64,000 nucleotides of DNA. It comes from Anaeromyxobacter dehalogenans 2CP-1. Its GTDB lineage: Bacteria; Myxococcota; Myxococcia; Myxococcales; Anaeromyxobacteraceae. Numbering within the stretch: position 1 is the first letter of the stretch; the number at the start of each line of letters is the position of its first letter. Under the pieces are notes generated by a model. That model saw only the letters and a program-made list of their open reading frames with translations. It was not told the DNA's origin and did not search any database. The DNA is taken from NCBI RefSeq assembly GCF_000022145.1, contig NC_011891.1, forward strand, positions 1,500,001 to 1,564,000, written 5' to 3'. This document shows, in pieces, positions 48,855 to 58,054 of this stretch. The position numbers and the translations under genes were made by a program.

Positions 48855-50237
48855 GTGAACCGATTCTTCGGAATGCTCCTCGTCATCGCGGCGACGCTGG
48901 CCGGCCTGGTCGTCCTGTCGGCCGGGTTCTACCTGGCCGCCGGCTGGCTGGGCTGGGGCTTCAACGCCCTGGCCGGCTGGATCACCGGCTCGCCGGGCGT
49001 CTCCCGCGCGGCCGTGTACTACGGCGCCTCCGTGGCGAACGTGCTGACGCTGCTGCTGGTCGTGCTGATGATCAGCTCGTCGCTGCTCACGGTGGCCGAG
49101 CGCAAGTGGTCGGCGCTCATCCAGAACCGCATCGGCGCGAACCGCATCAAGGTGTTCGGCTCGGCGCTGGGCGGCATCCCGTTCCTCGCCGCCGACGCGC
49201 TCAAGATGCTCACCAAGGAGCGCATCGAGACCACCGGGCGCACCCGGGTGCTCTACGAGCTCGCGCCCATGCTGGCGTTCGCGCCGGTGTTCGCGCTGTT
49301 CGCGATCATCCCGGTGGGGCAGGGGATCGAGCTGAACCAGATCCCGGGCCTGGCGGGCGCGGCCGCGTCGGGCGCGGTCGAGCAGATCGCGCTGCAGGTC
49401 TCGCGCACCGACACCGGCCTGCTGTACCTGTTCGCGATCGCCTCGCTCCAGGTGTACGGCACCGCGCTCGCGGGCTGGGCCTCGAACAACAAGCTGGCGC
49501 TGCTCGGCGGCGTCCGCGCCTCCTCGCAGATGATCAGCTACGAGGTGTCGCTGGGCCTGTCGCTGGTCGGCACGATGATCGCGTTCCGGACGCTCCGCCT
49601 GGAGGAGATGGTGGTGGCGCAGGGGAACCCGGTGCTCGGCCCGGTGCCGGCGCTGGGCCTGCTCCTGCAGCCCATCGGCTTCCTCATCTTCTTCGCCAGC
49701 GCGTTCGCCGAGACCAAGCGCGCGCCGTTCGACCTCCCCGAGGGCGAGAGCGAGATCGTCGGCTACTTCGTCGAGTACTCCGGCATGAAGTTCGGCCTGC
49801 TGTTCCTGGCCGAGTTCGCCGAGATCGTGGTGCTCGCGGGCGTGATCACCGCCGTGTTCCTGGGCGGCTGGCACCCCATCCTGTTCGAGGGCTGGCTGCG
49901 CCAGAACCTGACGCCGTTCTGGTTCGCGGCGGTCGGCGCCGGGGCGTTCATCGCCAAGATGATCGTCATGATGTGGCTGCAGCTCACCATCCGCTGGCTG
50001 CTGCCGCGCTTCCGCTTCGACCAGATCCAGAAGCTGTGCTGGAAGCTGCTGCTCCCGGCCGCCCTGGTGAACGTCTTCGTGACCGGCGGCGCGCTGCTGC
50101 TCGACCCGAGCGGCCAGCTGCTGGCCTGGATCGGCGTCCTCACCATCGTCGTCATCGCCGTCCTCACCGCCGCGGTCGGCCGCGCGCCCGCCCCCGCGGC
50201 GGGACACGGCGCCGCCCACGCCGCCGCCGGACACTGA
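48855..50237 (+). CDS. nuoH: NADH-quinone oxidoreductase subunit H, second copy
   Basis: 460 residues from a GTG start with an AGGAGGGAG box just before it. IQNRIGANRIKVFG (near 93-106) and the acidic loop AETKRAPFDLPEGESEIVGYFVEYSG match the subunit. Nine or so membrane helices. A short C-terminal Ala/His tail (AAGHGAAHAAAGH) ends the protein. It is 4 bases from nuoI. Confidence 0.95.
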   Translation: MNRFFGMLLVIAATLAGLVVLSAGFYLAAGWLGWGFNALAGWITGSPGVSRAAVYYGASVANVLTLLLVVLMISSSLLTVAERKWSALIQNRIGANRIKVFGSALGGIPFLAADALKMLTKERIETTGRTRVLYELAPMLAFAPVFALFAIIPVGQGIELNQIPGLAGAAASGAVEQIALQVSRTDTGLLYLFAIASLQVYGTALAGWASNNKLALLGGVRASSQMISYEVSLGLSLVGTMIAFRTLRLEEMVVAQGNPVLGPVPALGLLLQPIGFLIFFASAFAETKRAPFDLPEGESEIVGYFVEYSGMKFGLLFLAEFAEIVVLAGVITAVFLGGWHPILFEGWLRQNLTPFWFAAVGAGAFIAKMIVMMWLQLTIRWLLPRFRFDQIQKLCWKLLLPAALVNVFVTGGALLLDPSGQLLAWIGVLTIVVIAVLTAAVGRAPAPAAGHGAAHAAAGH

Positions 50238-50241
50238 CGCC

Positions 50242-50961
50242 ATGCCCTACCAGCTCGAGAACCGCCCGCCGGACCTGCGCGAGTCGATGTACTTCCCGGA
50301 GATCATCCGGGGCATCGGCACGATCACGAAGCACTTCCTGAAGAACCTGTTCTTCTCGCGCGACGCGAACCCGGACATCCTCGCCCGCAAGCGCGGGGGC
50401 TTCGGGCACTCGGACAACGTCACGCTGCAGTACCCGGAGGAGCGGGCGCCCTACGCGCCGGCCTACCGCGGGCTGCACCGGCTGGTGCCGCGCGAGGACG
50501 GGAAGCCGCGCTGCGTCGCCTGCTACATGTGCGCGACGATCTGCCCGGCGCAGTGCATCTACATCGAGGCCGCCGAGTACCCGGACGATCCGGTCGAGAA
50601 GTACCCCGCGAAGTTCGTGATCGACGAGCTGCGCTGCATCGTGTGCGGCTTCTGCGTGGAGGCCTGCCCGAAGGACGCCATCCGCATGGACTCCGGCGAG
50701 CACACGCCGCCGTCCTACGAGCGCTCGGCGCAGATCTGGGACGAGAAGCGGCTGCTCCGCGGGCCGCCGGTGTCGTACCAGTACGACCCGTGGCTGCGCC
50801 GCGGCTCGCCGTCCATCCCGCCCGACAAGCTCGAGGAGATGCGCGCCCGCGCGAAGCCGTTCCCGACGGTGGCGACCGACGAGGCCAGCCAGACGCCGGG
50901 GTTCTCGGTGCGGGCGCTCGCGGCCGAGGCCAGGGACCGGGCGCAGGCGGCCCGCAAGTAG
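50242..50961 (+). CDS. nuoI: NADH-quinone oxidoreductase subunit I, second copy
   Basis: 239 residues. Two [4Fe-4S] sets are present: CVACYMCATICP near 93-104 and CIVCGFCVEACP near 133-144. It has no Ala/Pro-rich tail, unlike the first copy. It is the last recognised gene of the rightward operon; nuoJ-N do not follow. Confidence 0.95.
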   Translation: MPYQLENRPPDLRESMYFPEIIRGIGTITKHFLKNLFFSRDANPDILARKRGGFGHSDNVTLQYPEERAPYAPAYRGLHRLVPREDGKPRCVACYMCATICPAQCIYIEAAEYPDDPVEKYPAKFVIDELRCIVCGFCVEACPKDAIRMDSGEHTPPSYERSAQIWDEKRLLRGPPVSYQYDPWLRRGSPSIPPDKLEEMRARAKPFPTVATDEASQTPGFSVRALAAEARDRAQAARK

Positions 50962-50980
50962 GTCCGGTCCGGCCGTCCCG

Positions 50981-51013
50981 AGGCCCCGCCCGCCGGCTCC
51001 GGCGGCGGGGCCT
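50981..51013 (+). terminator. GC-rich hairpin after the rightward nuo operon
   Basis: A strong stem (aggccccgcc with ggcggggcct, inner gccgg/ccggc) 20 bases after the nuoI stop. There is no T-tract, so it may be a weak or factor-assisted terminator. Confidence 0.5.
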
Positions 51014-51037
51014 CCGTGCGTCCGGGAGGGAGGCGCC

Positions 51038-52579
51038 TTGACGCGGGCGATCACCAGGGCGCGGGGCGCGCTCGCGACGTTCGCGGCGCTCGCCGCCGCG
51101 GCGGCGCTGCTCGACCTGGGCGGCCTGCACCGGCTGGAGGACGGCGACTCCATCGTCCCGGTGCTGGTGGCGCTGCAGCGCTGGACGCCGTTCTACTGGG
51201 ACCAGGAGCGGTACGGGATGCTGGTCCCGCTGCTCGCCGTCCCGGTCCGCGATCCGCTCTGGAACCTGCTCCTGCAGCGCGCCCTGCTGGGCCTGGCCGG
51301 CCTCGCGGCGGTGGTGCTCCTGGCGCGGCATGCGCTCGGGGCGCGGTGGCGGCTGGCGGGCGCGCTCGCGGCCGCGGCGCTCCTCGCCGCCGCGCCCGCG
51401 CCCTGGCTGTTCGAGTACCTGTGGAGCCAGCCCTACGGGCTCTCGCTGGCGCTGGCGCTCGCCGGGCTCGCCGCCGCCGAGGCGCGCGCCGATCCGGACC
51501 GCCTCGCGCCGGCGCTGCCCGGCCCGGGCCGGATCGCCGCCGGGCTCGCCCTGTGCGTGGCGGCGCACTGGGTGAACGCGGCGGTGGGGCTGGTGCTCCT
51601 CCCACTGGCCGCGGCGCGCGCCGCGGTGGACCTCGCGCAGGGGGCGAGCCGGCCCGCGCTCCGGCTGCGCCTCGGCACCGAGGTGGCGCTCCTCGCGGCG
51701 GGGCTCGGCGCGGGCCAGCTCATGATCCGCCTCTACCCGGCCCTCACCGGCAACCCGCTCCGCCTGCCGCTCGGCCCGCTGCCGCCGCACGAGTGGCCGC
51801 GGGCCTGGGCTTCGCTGCTCGGGCGCGCCTGGGAGGCCTCGGGGCGGTGGCCGGCGGTGCTGGGCGCCTGCGCCGCGGCCGGCCTCCTGGTGCAGCTCGC
51901 CTGGCCCGCGGCGCGGCCGCACGCGCGGGCGGCGCTGCTCCGCGCGGCCGCGCTCTGCCTCGCCGCGCTCGCCTACGCGCTCGCGGCCGGCGTGCTGCGC
52001 TGGGTGGAGGTGAACGCGTTCCACTGGCGCTACCTCGCGCCGGCGGCGGTCCTGGTCCACCTCGCGGCGGTGTCGCTGCTGGCGGACCCGGTCGCGCGCG
52101 CGCTGCGGGAGGGATCGCTCGTCCGCGCCGCGGCGCTGGCGCTCGTCCCGTCGGCGGCGCTGGCCGTCGCCGGCCCGCCCTCGCTCGCGCGCGTGCGCGC
52201 GGACCTGGACGCGTCGGCGGGGCGCTACACGCGCGACGTGCTGGCCGCGCGCTGCACGCTCGTCACCGGCGACTACTGGTCGGTGTGGCCCGCGGTCTGG
52301 CACGCGGCCTGGACGGCGCACGCGCGGGGCCTCGAGGCGCAGGTGTACGGGCTCGCGCACCGCGCCAACCCGACGCGCGCGGCCTGGGCCGGGACGCCGC
52401 GGGAGGCGCTGCGGATCTGCCGGGTGCGGGGGAAGGAGGCCGAGGCGGAGCGCGCGCTGCGCGACTTCCGCCTCTGGCCGGTGCGGGTGCTGGAGCGGCG
52501 CGGGACGGTGGACGTCCTCGCGCCCGCGCCGCCCTCGAGCCCCGCGGGTGCTAGAGGCCGAACGTCGCGCCCACCATGA
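51038..52579 (+). CDS. Polytopic membrane protein of unknown function
   Basis: 513 residues from a TTG start with GGGAGGGAGG 8 bases upstream. About ten membrane helices fill residues 10-390, and the C-terminal 120 residues are soluble. A conserved-looking EDGDSIVPVLVALQRWTPFYWDQERYG loop follows the first helix, reminiscent of lipid-linked glycosyltransferases (GT39-like), but I see no decisive motif. Convergent overlap of 29 bases with the outer-membrane protein gene. Confidence 0.6.
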   Translation: MTRAITRARGALATFAALAAAAALLDLGGLHRLEDGDSIVPVLVALQRWTPFYWDQERYGMLVPLLAVPVRDPLWNLLLQRALLGLAGLAAVVLLARHALGARWRLAGALAAAALLAAAPAPWLFEYLWSQPYGLSLALALAGLAAAEARADPDRLAPALPGPGRIAAGLALCVAAHWVNAAVGLVLLPLAAARAAVDLAQGASRPALRLRLGTEVALLAAGLGAGQLMIRLYPALTGNPLRLPLGPLPPHEWPRAWASLLGRAWEASGRWPAVLGACAAAGLLVQLAWPAARPHARAALLRAAALCLAALAYALAAGVLRWVEVNAFHWRYLAPAAVLVHLAAVSLLADPVARALREGSLVRAAALALVPSAALAVAGPPSLARVRADLDASAGRYTRDVLAARCTLVTGDYWSVWPAVWHAAWTAHARGLEAQVYGLAHRANPTRAAWAGTPREALRICRVRGKEAEAERALRDFRLWPVRVLERRGTVDVLAPAPPSSPAGARGRTSRPP

Positions 52580-53135
52580 AGGTGAACGTGTCGTCGTCGT
52601 AGTCGCCGAAGTACGGGTGCAGCGCGATCTCGCCGACCAGGCGGACCTTCGGGGCGATGTTGAAGTACGCGCCGGCGCCGATGCGCATGGCGAGGCCGGT
52701 GGCCGAGTCGTCCACCGTGCGGCGGAGGCCGGTGAACGGATCCGGCACGTCCACCTCGAGCGACGCGTGGTACAGGCCGAGGCCCAGGTCGCCGTAGACG
52801 CCGACCTGCGGCGCGAGCGCCACCGCCAGGCGGGCCGCCGGCATGATCGTGAACACGTCGTTCGTCACGTCGTAGCCGTAGCCCAGGTCGTCGGAGAGGT
52901 GCGACCAGCCGACCGAGCCGACGCCGACGAGCATCACGTTCGGCGAGATGCGCTGGAGGTCCATCTCGCCGTCGAGGCGGAGCGCCAGGCCGTCGAGGTC
53001 GCCCGAGTCGAAGCCGATGAGGCCGCCGAGGCGCATGGAGGGCTGCGTCGAGTAGCGGGACTGGGCGGAGGCGACGCCCGGCAGCGCGAGCAGCGCGGCG
53101 AGGGCGAGGGTTGCGATGCGGGGAGCCGAGCTCAT
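52551..53135 (-). CDS. Outer-membrane beta-barrel protein
   Basis: 194 residues. A signal peptide (LALAALLALPGVASA) is followed by amphipathic beta strands with alternating hydrophobic and polar residues and short turns, as in small eight-stranded barrels. The C-terminal strand (FTFMVGATFGL) has the hydrophobic/aromatic pattern used by the BAM machinery. The specific function is unknown. Confidence 0.7.
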   Translation of the reverse strand: MSSAPRIATLALAALLALPGVASAQSRYSTQPSMRLGGLIGFDSGDLDGLALRLDGEMDLQRISPNVMLVGVGSVGWSHLSDDLGYGYDVTNDVFTIMPAARLAVALAPQVGVYGDLGLGLYHASLEVDVPDPFTGLRRTVDDSATGLAMRIGAGAYFNIAPKVRLVGEIALHPYFGDYDDDTFTFMVGATFGL

Positions 53136-53322
53136 CTTGTTCTCCTGAACGTGAAAGGTCCCTACGAACGAGGCGGCATCCTAAGCGAAAGCGCGCGCGT
53201 CCGGCGAGCCCTTCGCGAGCGCACGGCCGCGCCCGCCCGGGGGCGATGGGCGTGCGCCGACGCGGCGGTGCGGCGAGGTGCGTGGCGCGCGGGGGAGAGC
53301 CCACCCGGCGGCGCGGCGGGCG

Positions 53323-54876
53323 CTACGCGGTCCGGATCCCGCGCCGCGCGGCCACGTACGCCGCCACCGCGAAGCCGATCACCACGCCCGCGACCGGCGG
53401 CCCGACCACGTCCACCCAGTCCACCGCCCGCACCGGGTGGAACATCCGGATCAGCGCGGCGCCGAGGTCGAGCCCGGCCTGCCCGCCGCGCATCGCCTTC
53501 AGCGCCGCGAGCAGCGCGGACGCCAGGTACGCGAGCGCGGTCCCCGCCAGCGCGCCGCCGAGCCCGCGCGCCGCCAGCCCGCCCAGCGTGGCGGGCGTGC
53601 CGTGCGCGGCCGGCGGGGCCTCCTCGTCCAGCGCCGCCGGGATCTCGCGCGAGCGCCAGGGCACGAAGCGCTGCAGCATGAGCAGGCCGGGGATGGCGCA
53701 CGGCACGGTCAGCAGGAAGAAGTCGCGCCAGCCGATCGCGTCCACCAGCGCGCCCGCCGGCGGCCCTGCGAACGTGCGGCCGAGCGCGAAGATGCTCGAG
53801 AACAGCGCATACTGCGTGGCGCTGAAGCGGCGCTGGGTGAGCCGGAGCAGGAGCACGCCGAACGCGCCGGTGCCCATGCCGCTGGTGGCGGCCTCGAACG
53901 CCACCGCCGCGTACATCACCGGGCGGTTCACGCCCGCGTCCACGATCGCGACGTAGCCCAGGTTCGAGACCGCCTGGAGCAGGCCGAAGATCCACAGGGC
54001 CCGGCCCACGCCCCACGACGTGCACAGGATGCCGCCCAGGAACGTCCCGCCGATGGTGGCGACGATGCCGATGGTGCCCTGCGCGATGCCGATGTCCACC
54101 GGGTCGAAGCCGAGCTGGCCGAGGAACGGCGACACCAGCGCGGTGACCAGGTTGTCGGCGAACTTGTACAGGAACAGGAACGCGGCGATCTCGAGCGCGC
54201 GCGCGTGGCGGAAGAAGCCGACGAACGGCTCCCAGATGGCCTGCCGCAGCGTGCGCGGCGGCGCCGGGGGGACGTCGGGCTCGGGCGCCTTCACGGTGGC
54301 CACCCCGAACGGCAGGAAGCTGGCCGCGATGGCGGCGAACGTGGGGGCCCAGCCCAGCTTCGGGCCGAACGTGTTCACCACCCGGCCCACGAACATGCCG
54401 GCGCGCGCCAGCGCGTTGCGGGCGCCCACCGCCACGCCGCGCTCCTCGGGCCGCAGCACCTCCACCGTGTACGCGTCGTAGGCGATGTCCTGGGTGGCGG
54501 AGGCGAACGAGACCACCAGCGTGAGCAGCGCCACCAGCGGGACCGTGGGGTGGCCGGAGCTCGCCGCGAACGCGGCCAGCGACGCCACCAGCATGGCCTG
54601 GCCCACGAGGATCCAGGCGCGCTTGCGCCCCCAGGCCGGCGCGAAGCGATCGATGATCGGCGACCAGACGAACTTGAACGCGTACGGGATCTGCGCCGCG
54701 CTCACCAGCCCGATGGTCTTGATGTCGATCCCCTCCTGCTGCATCCAGTACGGGACCGTGTAGAGGACGATGCCGAGCGGCAGGCCGGAGGGGAACGCGA
54801 GCAGCGCCACCACCCCCGTGCGCCAGCTGGTGAACGCCTTGCGGAGGGCCTCGCGGGTGGTGGGCTGGGTCGGCAC
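53323..54876 (-). CDS. MFS transporter, AmpG-like
   Basis: 517 residues, 12-14 membrane helices, GTG start. The N-terminal block GLPLGIVLYTVPYWMQQEGIDIKTIG and KFVWSPIIDRFAPAWGRKRAW match the AmpG/PAT-type MFS family, which imports muropeptides or acetyl-CoA-like substrates. ATQDIAYDAYTVEVLRPEERG follows. An extra C-terminal pair of helices extends beyond AmpG length. No ampC or peptidoglycan gene is adjacent; the substrate is inferred only by family. Confidence 0.75.
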   Translation of the reverse strand: MPTQPTTREALRKAFTSWRTGVVALLAFPSGLPLGIVLYTVPYWMQQEGIDIKTIGLVSAAQIPYAFKFVWSPIIDRFAPAWGRKRAWILVGQAMLVASLAAFAASSGHPTVPLVALLTLVVSFASATQDIAYDAYTVEVLRPEERGVAVGARNALARAGMFVGRVVNTFGPKLGWAPTFAAIAASFLPFGVATVKAPEPDVPPAPPRTLRQAIWEPFVGFFRHARALEIAAFLFLYKFADNLVTALVSPFLGQLGFDPVDIGIAQGTIGIVATIGGTFLGGILCTSWGVGRALWIFGLLQAVSNLGYVAIVDAGVNRPVMYAAVAFEAATSGMGTGAFGVLLLRLTQRRFSATQYALFSSIFALGRTFAGPPAGALVDAIGWRDFFLLTVPCAIPGLLMLQRFVPWRSREIPAALDEEAPPAAHGTPATLGGLAARGLGGALAGTALAYLASALLAALKAMRGGQAGLDLGAALIRMFHPVRAVDWVDVVGPPVAGVVIGFAVAAYVAARRGIRTA

Positions 54877-54942
54877 GCAGCCGGGAAGGTAGGCGAGATG
54901 GGCGCCCGCGTCGAGCGCCCGGCGAGGCGGCCCGCCGCCGCG

Positions 54943-56721
54943 TCACCGCACCGGACGGACCGCCCGCGCGAACGCGTCCGCCGGCAGCGCGTTCAGCACC
55001 TCGCCGCGCCGCGCCCAGCCGCGCCGCGCGGTGGTCACCGCGAAGCGGAGGTAGCCGAGCGCCGCGACCGAGTGGGCGTCCACCGACAGGACCAGCGGGA
55101 TGCCGCGCGCGCGCGCCGCCCGGATCCAGCGGGGCTCGAGGTCGAGGCGGCGGGGATCCCCGTTCACCTCCACCGCGCCCGGCGCGCCGGCCAGCGCGTC
55201 GAGGACCTCCTCCACGCGGCAGGCGTAGGGCTCGCGCTCGCCCAGCAGCCGCCCCAGCCCGTGCCCCCAGATCTTGAACACCGGGAGCGCCATGGCGCGG
55301 GCGAGCCGGCGCGTCATCTGGTCCTCGTCCATGCGCATCCGCGAGTGGACGCTCGCGACCACCACGTCGAGCCGCTCCAGCACGTCGTCGGGCCAGTCGA
55401 GCGCGCCGTCCTCGAGGATGTCGGCCTCGGTGCCCTTCAGCAGCCGGATCGAGACCCGCTCCTGCACCCCGTCGATCTCGTCCCACTGCCGCCGGATCCG
55501 GTCGCGGTCGAGCCCGCCGGCGTAGCCGGCCGAGCCGGAGTGGTCGGTGACGGTGAGGTACGCCATCCCGAGCGCCTCGGCGGCGCGGGCCATCTCCTCG
55601 ACGCTCGCCCGGCCGTCCGACCAGGTGGTGTGGCAGTGCACCATCCCGCGCACGTCGCGCGCCTCGACCAGGTCGGCCGGGAGCGTCCCGTCCAGCGCGG
55701 CCTCGATCTCGCCCTGGTCCTCGCGCAGCTCGGGCGGCACGTACGCCAGGCCCAGCGCGGCGTAGAGCGCGGCCTCGCTCGCGATCGGGACCTTGGCGGC
55801 GGGATCGGGCGCCGCCTCCGCCGCCGGCGCGGCCGCCCCGCGCTCGCGCGGCGGCAGGCGGAACAGGCCCCACTCGCTCAGCGTGAAGCCGCGATCGCGG
55901 GCGATGCCGCGCAGCCGCACGTGGTGCGCCTTCGAGCCGGTGAGGTGGTGGAGCAGGGTGGGGAAGTCCTCCGGCGGCACCACCCGCAGGTCGACCTGCA
56001 GCCCGGAGCCGAGCCGGACGCTGGTCTTCGTGTCGCCGCTCCCCAGCACCGCCGCGACCAGCGGATGGCCGGTGAGCGCCGCGGCGAGCGCGGCCGGCGT
56101 CCGGGACGCGGCGACGAGGTCGACGTCGCCCACCAGCTCGCGGCCGCGGCGCGCCGACCCGGCCAGCTCCACCGCCTCGGCCCCCGGCACCGCGCGCAGG
56201 TGCGCGAGCAGCGGCTCGGCGGCGGTCAGCGCCTCGGCGAGCAGCACGCGCCGGTCGGCCTCGCGCGCGTGCAGGCGGGCGATGCCCTCCAGGATCCGCT
56301 GCTCGGTCTTCTCGCCGAACCCCTTCACGCCGCGGACGCGCCCCTCGCGGCAGGCGGCCTCGAGCTCCGCGACGCTCGCGACGCCCAGCGCCGCGTGCAG
56401 CGCGGCGATCTTCTTCGGGCCGAGGTCCGGCACGCGCAGCAACTCGAGGACGCCGGGCGGGTGGCGCGCCCGCAGCCGAGCCAGCAGGTCGGTCGAGCCG
56501 GTCGCGTGCAGGTCCGCGATCTTCTTCGCCAGCGCCTCGCCGATCCCGGGCAGCTCGGTGAGCCGTCCCTCGGCGATCACGCGCGCCAGGTCCTCGGAGA
56601 GCCCCTCGAGCGCCCGCGCGCCGGTGTCGTACGCGCGGATCTTGAACGGGTTCTCGCCCTCGAGCTCCAGCAGGGCGCCGATCTCCCGGAGCGCCTGCGC
56701 CACGGCGAACTTGTCCGGCAT
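54943..56721 (-). CDS. polX: PolX-type DNA polymerase/3'-5' exonuclease (Pol X + PHP)
   Basis: 592 residues. The N-terminal helix-hairpin-helix 8-kDa-type domain (ELPGIGEALAKKIADLH near 55), DNA-binding hairpins and the nucleotidyl-transfer core with LAGSARRGRELVGDVDLV (catalytic GDVDL pair near 195) form a family X polymerase; a third Asp is in LQVDLRV. A PHP domain follows from about 345 (HCHTTWSDG, TDHSG, GTEADIL, VASVHS, DAHS), giving the 3'-5' exonuclease. The layout matches Bacillus/Thermus PolX used in base-excision repair. Divergent from the PEGA gene with 28 bases between starts. Confidence 0.93.
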   Translation of the reverse strand: MPDKFAVAQALREIGALLELEGENPFKIRAYDTGARALEGLSEDLARVIAEGRLTELPGIGEALAKKIADLHATGSTDLLARLRARHPPGVLELLRVPDLGPKKIAALHAALGVASVAELEAACREGRVRGVKGFGEKTEQRILEGIARLHAREADRRVLLAEALTAAEPLLAHLRAVPGAEAVELAGSARRGRELVGDVDLVAASRTPAALAAALTGHPLVAAVLGSGDTKTSVRLGSGLQVDLRVVPPEDFPTLLHHLTGSKAHHVRLRGIARDRGFTLSEWGLFRLPPRERGAAAPAAEAAPDPAAKVPIASEAALYAALGLAYVPPELREDQGEIEAALDGTLPADLVEARDVRGMVHCHTTWSDGRASVEEMARAAEALGMAYLTVTDHSGSAGYAGGLDRDRIRRQWDEIDGVQERVSIRLLKGTEADILEDGALDWPDDVLERLDVVVASVHSRMRMDEDQMTRRLARAMALPVFKIWGHGLGRLLGEREPYACRVEEVLDALAGAPGAVEVNGDPRRLDLEPRWIRAARARGIPLVLSVDAHSVAALGYLRFAVTTARRGWARRGEVLNALPADAFARAVRPVR

Positions 56722-56749
56722 CGAGCGCTTATATACCGTCGCGGCGCGC

Positions 56750-57595
56750 ATGGAGCCGCACCCCGACACCTCCCTCCCGGGCCCGGCCGGCCGGCGCGGG
56801 GGCCACCTCGCACGCCGCCGCGGGCCGTGCGTCGCCGCCGCGGTCGCCGCGCTGGCGCTGGGCGCGGGCTGCACGCGCGCGGCGCGCGCGCGGTTCGAGG
56901 GCACGCGGCCGGCGGCGCTGCTGGTGGAGGTGCTGCCGCGCTCCGCCGAGGTGCTGCTCGACGACCGCCCGCTCGGGCGCGGCGCGCGCACCGTGCCGGT
57001 GGACCGGGCCGACGCGGGCGGGCACGTGCTCCGCTTCCGCGCGCCGGGGTTCGTGGAGGAGGCGCGCGAGGTGGCGGGCGGCCTCGCCGGCGTGCGGGTC
57101 GGGGTGGCGCTGCGGCCGGAGGGCTGGCCGTACGGGGCGCTCGACCTGGACGAGCCGCGCGGGCTGGCCGCCGCCGCCGAGGCCCTGCTCGACGCGGGGG
57201 AGGCGGACGACGCGGCCGACTACGCGGCGCGGGCGGTGGCGCTGGAGCCGGCGCTGCCGGAGGCGCACCGCGCGCTCGGGAGCGCCCGCGCGGCGCTCGG
57301 CGACCGGCGCGGGGCGGCGGCGGGGTGGGGCGAGTACCTCCGGCTGCGGCCGGACGCCCCCGACGCGGCGCAGGTGGCGGAGCGGCTGGACGCGCTCGAC
57401 GGCGGAGACGGGGCGCCGGGCGGGAACGAGGTCACGGATCCGGGCGCCGCGTCTCGTGGATCGAGGCCGCGGGGACGGGGGACGACATGGGACACCAGGA
57501 GCACAGGCACGAGGCGCCGAAGCGGGTGCGGGTCTTCGTCATCACCGCCTCGGACACGCGGGGCGAGGCCGAGGACGAGAGCGGCGCGTTCCTGA
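56750..57595 (+). CDS. PEGA/TPR-like lipoprotein
   Basis: 281 residues as read. A signal sequence with lipobox-like LGAGC (Cys41) and a basic N-terminal region suggests a lipoprotein; the segment to about 120 has a PEGA-type beta fold (LLVEVLPRSAEVLLDDRPLG) and 140-230 has TPR-like helices (DDAADYAARAVALEPALPEAHRALG). The last 35 residues are Arg/Ser/Thr-rich, overlap the start of the MoaB gene by 109 bases in another frame, and look spurious, so the true end may be altered by a frameshift. Confidence 0.6.
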   Translation: MEPHPDTSLPGPAGRRGGHLARRRGPCVAAAVAALALGAGCTRAARARFEGTRPAALLVEVLPRSAEVLLDDRPLGRGARTVPVDRADAGGHVLRFRAPGFVEEAREVAGGLAGVRVGVALRPEGWPYGALDLDEPRGLAAAAEALLDAGEADDAADYAARAVALEPALPEAHRALGSARAALGDRRGAAAGWGEYLRLRPDAPDAAQVAERLDALDGGDGAPGGNEVTDPGAASRGSRPRGRGTTWDTRSTGTRRRSGCGSSSSPPRTRGARPRTRAARS

Positions 57596-57996
57596 AGCAC
57601 GCCGTGTTCGCGGCCGGCCACGACGTGGCCGGCTCGCGCATCGTCAAGGACGACCCGGTCCAGCTCCGCGCCGCGCTGGACGAGGCCGCGGCGGCGGGCG
57701 CGGAGGCGATCGTGGTGAACGGCGGCACCGGCATCGCCGGTCGCGACCGCACCTACGAGGCGGTGGCGGGCGTGCTGGAGAAGCGGCTGGACGGCTTCGG
57801 CGAGCTGTTCCGGATGCTCTCCTTCCAGGAGATCGGCAGCGCGGCGATGCTGTCCCGCGCGGTGGCCGGCACCTGGGGTGGGCGGGTGATCTTCTCGGTG
57901 CCGGGCTCGCGGGCCGCGGTGCGGCTCGCCTGGGAGAAGCTCATCGGGCCGGAGCTCGGCCACGTCATCCGCGAGCTGCGCAAGGACCGGGGTTGA
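57487..57996 (+). CDS. moaB: MoaB-family molybdopterin adenylyltransferase-like protein
   Basis: 169 residues. The MoCF domain core is clear: VFVITASDTRGEAEDESG near 16-33 and VVNGGTGIAGRDRTYEAV near 80-97, with the GGTG nucleotide loop. It acts in molybdenum cofactor synthesis. The ATG at 57487 begins the expected N-terminus with a short His/Glu-rich extension. No other moa genes are adjacent. It overlaps the end of the PEGA frame. Confidence 0.88.
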   Translation: MGHQEHRHEAPKRVRVFVITASDTRGEAEDESGAFLKHAVFAAGHDVAGSRIVKDDPVQLRAALDEAAAAGAEAIVVNGGTGIAGRDRTYEAVAGVLEKRLDGFGELFRMLSFQEIGSAAMLSRAVAGTWGGRVIFSVPGSRAAVRLAWEKLIGPELGHVIRELRKDRG

Positions 57997-58054
57997 CGAT
58001 CGCCCGGGCGCTCGCCGTTGCGCGCGCCGCCCCGGCGCGGCACAAGAGGGGCGC

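Noticed and set aside
46899..50243. A long minus-strand open frame across nuoD-nuoH of the rightward operon
   Set aside because: Antisense shadow; the plus-strand products are clear family members in order.
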